From the NCBI GenBank assembly GCA_001723845.1, contig MCBE01000300.1, positions 1-36,987 of the forward strand: DNA of 36,987 nt. The letters run 5' to 3'. Within the stretch, counting starts at the first letter, position 1. Each line of letters starts with the position of its first letter. The position numbers and the translations under genes were made by a program. The notes under the pieces are model-generated. The model saw nothing but the letters and a program-made list of their open reading frames with translations. It made no database searches and was not told the origin of the DNA. This document shows positions 31,835 through 36,987 of the stretch, in pieces. The DNA comes from Candidatus Altarchaeales archaeon WOR_SM1_SCG (GTDB taxonomy: Archaea; Altiarchaeota; Altiarchaeia; IMC4; WOR-SM1-SCG).

Positions 31835-33520
31835 TTATTCGGAAGCATCTCCAGAAACTTCGCCCTTAATCCTCTCCTCAATTGAAACATTTAAATTACT
31901 GTAAATTTCCGCTTCATTCTTTCCTGTTATCGCCGCAAGTGCTGATGCAAGTTCCCCGGAGTATTTCAAAAGCGTTTTCCTGCGCATTTCTTTTTCATGA
32001 GCCCGCTGCTTTTTTGAATGAAACCTGGCAAATTTTCTTCCCGCTTCCTGGATTGCAATTTTAATTTCTTTTATAATTTCTTTTTCAACAGCAACACTCT
32101 GCTTTCCTGCGGAAGTATACGGTATGTGGGTGGAACTTAAATTTACAACCACGGTAAGAGGAGCAGTTTCAAAATTCTTTATGTTGTATCTCTTCCAGTC
32201 AATTTCATTTACCGCCTTTGTGATCCCGCATCCTCCGGCGTCAAATAAAAGCGGGGTCCTGTTTGCAAACCGCATAATCTCGCTGCTTATTTTAAAGCCC
32301 TTTTCCTCTTTTTTATCCGAGATTTTCCTTCCCGACTTTCCGCCGTAGGCAACCGCCACTTCAACCTGGAAGGGTATTCCGCCATAGACGGTCGGCTTTC
32401 TTGTAAGAACAACCTCAAATTCCGGCTCTAAAACATTTAAAATAGCACCTCTTATCTGTTCCTCGCCGATGGGTCTCAAGCCCTCGGTTGACGGTGCAAG
32501 AAAAGTTACTTTGCCAAACGCGTTTATGATTTCCTCGCATTCGCTCCAGGAAAGTTCCCGCGGCTTTTTTTTCTTTAAATCAAAACTCAGGTGTTCCTGT
32601 ATCTCGCGAACCTTTTTTTCACTTACTCTCGCAAGTTCGTGGCTCAGGAAATGGCTTGCCTTTTTTACCCTTGTAAATTTTGACATATTTATCAGGTCAT
32701 CAATGCCCAACCCGCAAGGATGCGGCTTTACTTCTTTCGGGGGTTTCGGGACAACCTTGTCCGAACGCTCAAAAATAATTTTATTATCATTCGGGTCAAT
32801 GAAAGTGATTTGTGCATGCGGGTTTGTTATCGCCGTTCTTCTTAAATACTCATAGACGCTTCTCTCGCCCGCGTAATACATCACCCCCTTCATTTCGCAT
32901 TCAACCTCCGTTCCTTTCCAGTAATCGCTGTATTCTTCCTCGCCGATAATGCTCGCATTATTTTTTGCAACATCAATCATTAAATTAATTTCATTAACCT
33001 TCCCGCTTCCTGTTGAAGTTGTAATCTTTACCGGCTTTCCTGTTGTAATCTGTGAAAACATCGTGACACCCGCAACGCCGATTCCCTGCTGTCCTCTCAG
33101 CTGGATATTCCTGTGAAATTTAGTTCCGGCTAACATCTTTCCAAATACGGAAGTTATGTGTTTTTTCGGGATTCCAGGACCGCTGTCCCGCTCAATTACC
33201 CGGTAGTGTTCCTTTCCGAGTTCCACGATTTCAACAATAATATTCGGTAAAATTCCCGCTTCCTCGCATGCGTCAAGAGAATTTGTGACAAGTTCGTGAA
33301 TTGCAGTTGTAAGTGACCTTAATTTCCCGCTGTAGCCAAGGTGAGATTTGTTCTTGCGGAAAAATTCAGTTACGGATACCTCCTTGAATTCTTCAAATAA
33401 TTTTTCCGCCTTTATTTCAGTTCCGGAAGTTTCCCGGGGTTTTTCTTCAAGATTTTTCAGCCGGCTGTTTATTTCACCGTCTTCTTTTGATGCTTCCTGT
33501 AATGTTTTTTGCTCGCTCAT
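31835..33520 (-). CDS. top6B: DNA topoisomerase VI subunit B
   Basis: The 561-residue protein has the GHKL ATPase motifs: 'AIHELVTNSLDACEEAG' (N box, near residue 73), 'IERDSGPGIPKKHI' (G1) and 'LRGQQGIGVAGVTMFS' (G2). The transducer domain follows, with 'FANRTPLLFDAGGCGITKAVNEIDWKRY' and 'VVVNLSSTHIPYTSAGKQSVA', the lysine-bearing segment typical of Top6B. Topo VI relaxes and decatenates DNA by passing one duplex through another. The Top6A (Spo11-like) subunit gene is not adjacent: the downstream gene on the same strand is the subtilase. The length is typical and no defect is seen. Confidence 0.95.
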   Translation of the reverse strand: MSEQKTLQEASKEDGEINSRLKNLEEKPRETSGTEIKAEKLFEEFKEVSVTEFFRKNKSHLGYSGKLRSLTTAIHELVTNSLDACEEAGILPNIIVEIVELGKEHYRVIERDSGPGIPKKHITSVFGKMLAGTKFHRNIQLRGQQGIGVAGVTMFSQITTGKPVKITTSTGSGKVNEINLMIDVAKNNASIIGEEEYSDYWKGTEVECEMKGVMYYAGERSVYEYLRRTAITNPHAQITFIDPNDNKIIFERSDKVVPKPPKEVKPHPCGLGIDDLINMSKFTRVKKASHFLSHELARVSEKKVREIQEHLSFDLKKKKPRELSWSECEEIINAFGKVTFLAPSTEGLRPIGEEQIRGAILNVLEPEFEVVLTRKPTVYGGIPFQVEVAVAYGGKSGRKISDKKEEKGFKISSEIMRFANRTPLLFDAGGCGITKAVNEIDWKRYNIKNFETAPLTVVVNLSSTHIPYTSAGKQSVAVEKEIIKEIKIAIQEAGRKFARFHSKKQRAHEKEMRRKTLLKYSGELASALAAITGKNEAEIYSNLNVSIEERIKGEVSGDASE

Positions 33521-33545
33521 CTTAAAATTGTAATAATATTAAAAA

Positions 33546-33760
33546 TTAGAAGTAGAGTAAATTGTAATTAAATGGAAATTTATTTAAAAATTCTTCTATT
33601 ATTTCTTTGTCTTCTTTCCCCGGACCATATAACTCATAAACAGGTTTATTGATTATTCCGTCTGTGTCATTAATTTCTTTTCCAATTTTTTGATTTCAAT
33701 CTTACTGTTGATTGTTTCACCTGTGCAGGCGCCGGGTTTTAGAATTCCGGGTAGGTTGCT
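33546..33760 (-). pseudogene. Restriction-modification C-terminal tail relic 1
   Basis: The minus strand reads '...NSNLPGILKPGACTGETINSKIEIKKLEKE', then after a frameshift 'INDTDGIINKPVYELYGPGKEDKEIIEEFL' to a stop at 33546-33548. This is the decayed tail of a type IIG/N6-methylase protein, where 'EIDKLVYELYGL' is the canonical ending. Only the tail survives; the catalytic and recognition parts are absent. Confidence 0.55.
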
Positions 33761-33770
33761 ATTTTTGAAC

Positions 33771-34010
33771 TTACAACTTACCTATGGCAGACAATAGTTT
33801 CAGATGTCCTTTTACAAGATGATTGAACTTATTTATCTCATCAATAACTATCCTGCTCTTTTCACCATCTCTTAAATGGTCTGATTTCTCCGTTTTTGAT
33901 CCGGTTTCTGATTTCATCGTGCGAATAATAATTTTCCCTGATGCCCACCATAACTTTAGCATAACCAGGTTCATCTTTTATTTTAAACTTTCCATTATTC
34001 TCTTTTATGA
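33771..34010 (-). pseudogene. Frameshifted 3' end of an unrecognised gene
   Basis: Two frames join into '...FIKENNGKFKIKDEPGYAKVMVGIRENYYSHDEIRNRIKNGEIRPFKR' and 'DGEKSRIVIDEINKFNHLVKGHLKLLSAIGKL', with the shift near 33870. The continuous coding pattern across frames indicates a gene end that has lost its 5' part and one base. The family is not recognised. It is embedded among restriction-modification and phage-gene relics. Confidence 0.45.
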
Positions 34011-34049
34011 AGTACTTTGATATTTAGTATTAAAAAATTAAATTAAAAT

Positions 34050-34339
34050 TCACTTCCCTTCAATCAGTCCCATCTCCTCATCCGTCAACCCGTAAAGTTC
34101 ATAAACAAGTTTATCAATCTCTCTTTCTGCCCCGGAACCGATTTTGACCTTTTTGTTGATGTCAACAAAATGGTCTTCAATGTTTGCCCCCCGAGTTTTT
34201 GCACGATTCTTTTGCTTTATTTAGAACCAATATGAAATTTATCCATTGCGTGTATCCCAATAATACCTGTAAATCCCTGGCAAACCGGAATTCAACACCT
34301 TCCACTTTATTTACATAATCTTCAAATGTTATTTTTCTT
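34050..34339 (-). pseudogene. DinD-like fragment fused to R-M tail, frameshifted
   Basis: The minus strand reads 'ITFEDYVNKVEGVEFRFARDLQVLLGYTQWINFILVLNKAKESCKNSG'. After one extra G in a six-base run near 34190 it reads 'ANIEDHFVDINKKVKIGSGAERE', both typical of the DinD N-terminal domain. Instead of continuing as DinD ('IEDYKLSRYACYL') it switches to 'IDKLVYELYGLTDEEMGLIEGK', a restriction-modification C-terminal tail. It is therefore both chimeric and broken. Its 5' end overlaps the end of the Bro-N gene remnant. Confidence 0.75.
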
Positions 34340-35185
34340 TATTTTGCTGTTTAATCTGTTTTGCTTTTTTTCCTGTTAAATGGAGGTAATTTCCGTTTGA
34401 GATAATGGACTTACCTGTTTTTTGCTCAATTTCTTTTCGTGTATTTTTTGCAATTGTTCCTCCTTCAACAGCCGAATCCCTGCATTCCACAAATCCTTCC
34501 GAGTCCTTTGAAATTGTGATGTCGGTTGTTGCTTTCTCACCGATCATGGTTAAAATCAACTCCCAGTCATTCATGTGATCTCTCAGGTTTTGATTTTTGA
34601 ATTTCGGGTCAAGTCCTTTTATTTTTTATGTTCCTTGATTGATATATCAAATGTTGCTTTTGAAATTTCGTTTGTAAGGATTGCGTAGTCCTTTTGTTCT
34701 TCAATTCCCCTCCTGCTCCATTCGTCTGTCAATTCCTGTCTTATGGCAATTCCTCTGAGCCGTTTTTCAATCCAGTCCTTTGGATAACCTTTAAGTTCAT
34801 AGTACTTTTTTGCCCGCTCCTGTGCAAGTTCGGGGTTTTCTATTTCCCGGATTCGCTCGTAGCCGACCCTTGCAAGCCATCTCTTGAATGGTTCCGCTTT
34901 CTTTGAGGGGATGGACTGGATAATCCTGAAAGTGTTTTCTGTGTTTGTACAATCTGTTTTGTATTTTTTACCGTCTGCTGCTGCTAATTTCAGTTGTACC
35001 CAAATTGGGGACAACTCAAGTTTTTTAAACTCCCGGTCTTTAACTTTACCCCAGTATTGCCTTGGTGTGGGACTATCAGTCAAGACCTCCATAACATCAA
35101 CAACCGAGAAATACCATTCCCCATCATGCCATGTTCTCCTGATTCTCTTTCCTTGAAATACTACTAATGCTTTATCCGGGTTCAT
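34329..35185 (-). pseudogene. Bro-N phage antirepressor, frameshifted
   Basis: Two track ORFs (34619-35185 and 34329-34574) form one protein of about 285 residues. The first has the Bro-N domain ('GKRIRRTWHDGEWYFSVVDVMEVLTDSPTPRQYWGKVKDRE') and the characteristic middle 'LTDEWSRRGIEEQKDYAILTNEISKATFD'. The second continues with 'LRDHMNDWELILTMIGEKATTDITISKDSEGF...AKNTRKEIEQKTGKSIIS'. A one-base loss in the A run near 34620 separates them; restoring it gives 'EHKKIKGLDPKFKNQNLRDHMNDWEL', the expected linker. Bro-N proteins are phage-type antirepressors also found alone in archaeal genomes. Confidence 0.85.
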
Positions 35186-35221
35186 TTTTTGATTAAATTA
35201 AAATTCAATAATTATCAAAAT

Positions 35222-35452
35222 TTATCCCCCCTCAATAATTTTAATCTCCCCCTCCGCCAGCCCGTAAAGTTCATAAACTAATTTGTCAATCTCTCTTTCT
35301 GCCCCGGAACCGATTTTGACCTTTTTGTTGATGTCAACAAAATGGTTCTCAATTACCTGTAAATCCCTGGCAAAGCAGAGTTCAATGCCATCCGCTTCAT
35401 TTACATAATCTTCAAATGTTATTTTAAGTTTTGTGATTATTTCTTTTTTCAT
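35222..35452 (-). CDS. Chimeric DinD / R-M tail small ORF
   Basis: The 76-residue ORF reads 'MKKEIITKLKITFEDYVNEADGIELCFARDLQV' (DinD N-terminus) joined directly to 'IENHFVDINKKVKIGSGAERE' (a later DinD segment). It then ends in 'IDKLVYELYGLAEGEIKIIEGG' (restriction-modification tail). Relative to the copy at 34050-34339 it has an in-frame deletion of about 30 residues of DinD, yet the frame is intact with start and stop. It may be an accidental open frame in a relic or a small expressed protein. Confidence 0.5.
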   Translation of the reverse strand: MKKEIITKLKITFEDYVNEADGIELCFARDLQVIENHFVDINKKVKIGSGAEREIDKLVYELYGLAEGEIKIIEGG

Positions 35453-35474
35453 TTTCGGTTATTTTTCTTTATTG

Positions 35475-35492
35475 CAACCTTCTGAAAGGTTG
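35475..35492 (-). terminator. Hairpin downstream of 292-aa gene
   Basis: 'caacctt-ctga-aaggttg' is a perfect 7-bp stem with a 4-nt loop, immediately downstream of the minus-strand 292-aa gene (stop at 35497). It may act as a terminator or 3'-end structure, though a T run does not follow on the minus strand. Confidence 0.4.
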
Positions 35493-35496
35493 ATCA

Positions 35497-36375
35497 TCAG
35501 ATGCCATCTTCGCTTCGCTTGATGACATTATGAATTTTTGATTTTGATTTTTCCAGTGTCATTAAAAATCTCATAAATGTCCCGGTCAAATATATCATAA
35601 ATTCAATTTCTTCCTCTTTGATTTTATCTTCATGTTTTACATAACGATTCTGGTAGTCAGTGTAACGCCCCAATAATGTATGATACATACCCCCTATTTC
35701 CGTTGTAACGCATTTATCTTTTAGGTATTTTCCTAATTCATTTTTTTGGTTTTCTATGCTTTTCTCGTTTCCGAGAATACTCTTTAACAAAAATTCTAAA
35801 GATAATCTCAAATCATCAACCAAATTTCTTTCATAATGTCTATTTTCATACTTCTCCAAAGCACTCCTGAAGTTTTTGTGTACTTTTGGATATTTACTTA
35901 TCCAATCAAGAACATCATCAACTACTTTTTCATCTAATAATTTTGCACCGGCAGGATAAAAGAGGTATTCGTCTTTTACTTTTACTAAGTTGATTTGTAA
36001 ACGAGAACAATCAATGTCATGTTTAAAATGCTCAAATAATTTTGGATTTATCCTTAAATTTCTAATCATAAGGTCTATCCAGAATAATACTTGCAGATAA
36101 AAAATATATTTAGTGGGATTTTTTTCTTTGTTCAAAAGACAATAAATTTTTGTTTTGTTAAAAGATTCAACTAGTGAGAGCAAACCTCTTTTAGGTATTC
36201 TCGCTCCAACGATACCTAAAAAGTCATCTTCGATACTGTGTGGTACTCTTGCGTTCCCAAAAATTTTATTAATTGAGTTCATTGTTCTGTTTTTAAATTC
36301 TCTAAATTTTTCTTCGTCATCTACTTGAACTTTCCATATTTTATCAAATTTTTTTCTTTTGTCTTGTAAATCCAT
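35497..36375 (-). CDS. Abortive-infection-like protein (HEPN-like C-terminus)
   Basis: The C-terminal third of this 292-residue protein ('DDLRLSLEFLLKSILGNEKSIENQKNELGKYLKDKCVTTEIGG...YTDYQNRYVKHEDKIKEEEIEFMIYLTGTFMRFLM') matches a pattern common in Abi-type and HEPN-like proteins found in defence islands. The N-terminal two thirds are helical and not recognised. No membrane segment or nuclease motif is certain; 'RYVKHED' could hold the R-x4-6-H-like element of HEPN RNases, but this is a guess. It is surrounded by restriction-modification remnants, supporting a defence role. The ORF is intact with an ATG at 36375. Confidence 0.5.
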   Translation of the reverse strand: MDLQDKRKKFDKIWKVQVDDEEKFREFKNRTMNSINKIFGNARVPHSIEDDFLGIVGARIPKRGLLSLVESFNKTKIYCLLNKEKNPTKYIFYLQVLFWIDLMIRNLRINPKLFEHFKHDIDCSRLQINLVKVKDEYLFYPAGAKLLDEKVVDDVLDWISKYPKVHKNFRSALEKYENRHYERNLVDDLRLSLEFLLKSILGNEKSIENQKNELGKYLKDKCVTTEIGGMYHTLLGRYTDYQNRYVKHEDKIKEEEIEFMIYLTGTFMRFLMTLEKSKSKIHNVIKRSEDGI

Positions 36376-36405
36376 TTTAGTTATTTGTTTTTAAAAATAA
36401 AATTT

Positions 36406-36792
36406 TTATGACTCTTCAACAATTTTAATCTCCCCCTCCGCCAGCCCGTAAAGTTCATAAACAAGTTTATCAATTTCTTTATCCGTCTCTCTAATCTCCT
36501 TCTCTATCCTTGCTTTTTCAGCCAAGTCATCTTGTATTTCTTTAAGACGCTCATTGAGAGAAAGCATTTTATCTGCGAGTTCTATGAAGGGTTTTTGCTC
36601 TGAAAAAGAAATCTTTTTAATCGGCAATCTTTTAAAATCATCAGGATAAAAATAATATTCAATTCTATGCCTTCTTATTGTGTTGAGATAGAATTTAGCG
36701 AATTTTGAATTTAGTATAGCTAGGATATATTTCAGGTCAAAGTTTAAAGAAATTTCTTCTAATTCCTTTCTGGTTTTAGATGTCCATTGCTT
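36406..36792 (-). pseudogene. Type IIG R-M protein C-terminal fragment
   Basis: The minus frame is open from 36792 and reads 'KQWTSKTRKELEEISLNFDLKYILAILNSKFAKFYLNTIRRHRIEYYFYPDDFKRLPIKKISFSEQ'. It ends 'KARIEKEIRETDKEIDKLVYELYGLAEGEIKIVEES'. This is the C-terminal part of a TaqI/Eco57I-like specificity domain, including the terminal coiled coil. No start codon exists upstream of the internal ATG at 36627, and homology stops near 36790, where the opposite strand begins to encode an earlier part of the same protein type. It is the most complete of the four tail copies. Confidence 0.75.
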
Positions 36793-36987
36793 CTAATCAA
36801 TTTCAAACTTCTTTCAATAAATGGAATGAACAAATCCCATTTTTCATAAAGGGTTCGGTACCGATATAAACTTTGATGATGCTTTTGAGAATATGGAATT
36901 ATTGGGTAATGTCTGTTTTATAAGTTATGGTTTAAGACCAAATAGTGATGAACGATATTGGAAGGGTGAATTTAAGAAAGATGATTT
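36780..36987 (+). pseudogene. Inverted internal fragment of type IIG R-M gene
   Basis: The plus strand reads 'SNQFQTSFNKWNEQIPFFIK', then after a one-base shift near 36855 'GFGTDINFDDAFENMELLGNVCFISYGLRPNSDERYWKGEFKKDD' to the window edge. 'LG-VCFISYGLRPNSDE..KGEFKKDD' is the start of the target-recognition domain of TaqI-like/type IIG enzymes. It is in the opposite orientation to the C-terminal fragment at 36406-36792, so the gene has been split by an inversion. Continuation beyond the window is unknown. Confidence 0.65.

Overview
The window reads as an AT-rich archaeal chromosome segment. The archaeal assignment rests on the archaeal-type alanyl-tRNA synthetase, DNA topoisomerase VI subunit B, the FAICAR synthetase PurP, the Trm1 tRNA methyltransferase, an Lrp/AsnC regulator and TATA-like promoters with few Shine-Dalgarno sites. 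A free-living anaerobe is suggested by hdrC, hdrB, metV and metF, a grouping best known from acetogenic bacteria (MetFV-Hdr complexes). An uncultivated Altiarchaeota-like or related lineage would fit, but the sequence alone cannot prove it.

Layout. 1-4.95 kb: a DUF5678/retropepsin-like pair, then hdrC, a RelE-type toxin-antitoxin module, hdrB, metV, metF and a dCMP deaminase, all on +. 5.1-7.3 kb: a two-gene accessory cassette (AlbA_2/GHKL-like protein and ParA-like ATPase). 7.4-21.8 kb: an accessory island whose two ends are fragments of alaS. The first 60 nt of an alaS gene lie at 7657 and the last 378 nt of one at 21435, while a complete alaS sits between them at 13678. The island also holds a GNAT toxin-like gene with a tiny convergent partner, a broken copy of a STAND-like gene, an AAA/STAND ATPase gene bracketed by 42-bp inverted repeats, a 1105-aa STAND-like protein with 14 almost identical 34-aa HEAT repeats, and a minus-strand run of unrecognised genes. 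That run comprises a HEAT protein, two small ORFs that may be one frameshifted gene, and a 717-aa protein ending in a 24-bp minisatellite.

21.9-33.5 kb is mostly housekeeping: small membrane proteins, an Lrp regulator divergent from a PLP aminotransferase, purP, two tRNA-Arg genes with a tandem array of broken tRNA 3' halves, a KaiC/RecA-like protein, YjbQ, a frameshifted beta-carbonic anhydrase, trm1, a possible prepilin peptidase, a secreted subtilase and top6B. 33.5-37 kb is a graveyard of defence and phage-related genes: four copies of a restriction-modification C-terminal tail, DinD fragments, a frameshifted Bro-N antirepressor, an Abi/HEPN-like gene, and a type IIG restriction-modification gene whose pieces lie in opposite orientation.

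The best candidates for an undescribed system are (i) the cyclase-like/STAND/HEAT protein with its inverted-repeat-bracketed ATPase neighbour, and (ii) the minus-strand HEAT/unknown/minisatellite cluster, both trapped between alaS fragments. No CRISPR array or rRNA gene was seen. All family calls are from reading motifs; no database search was possible.
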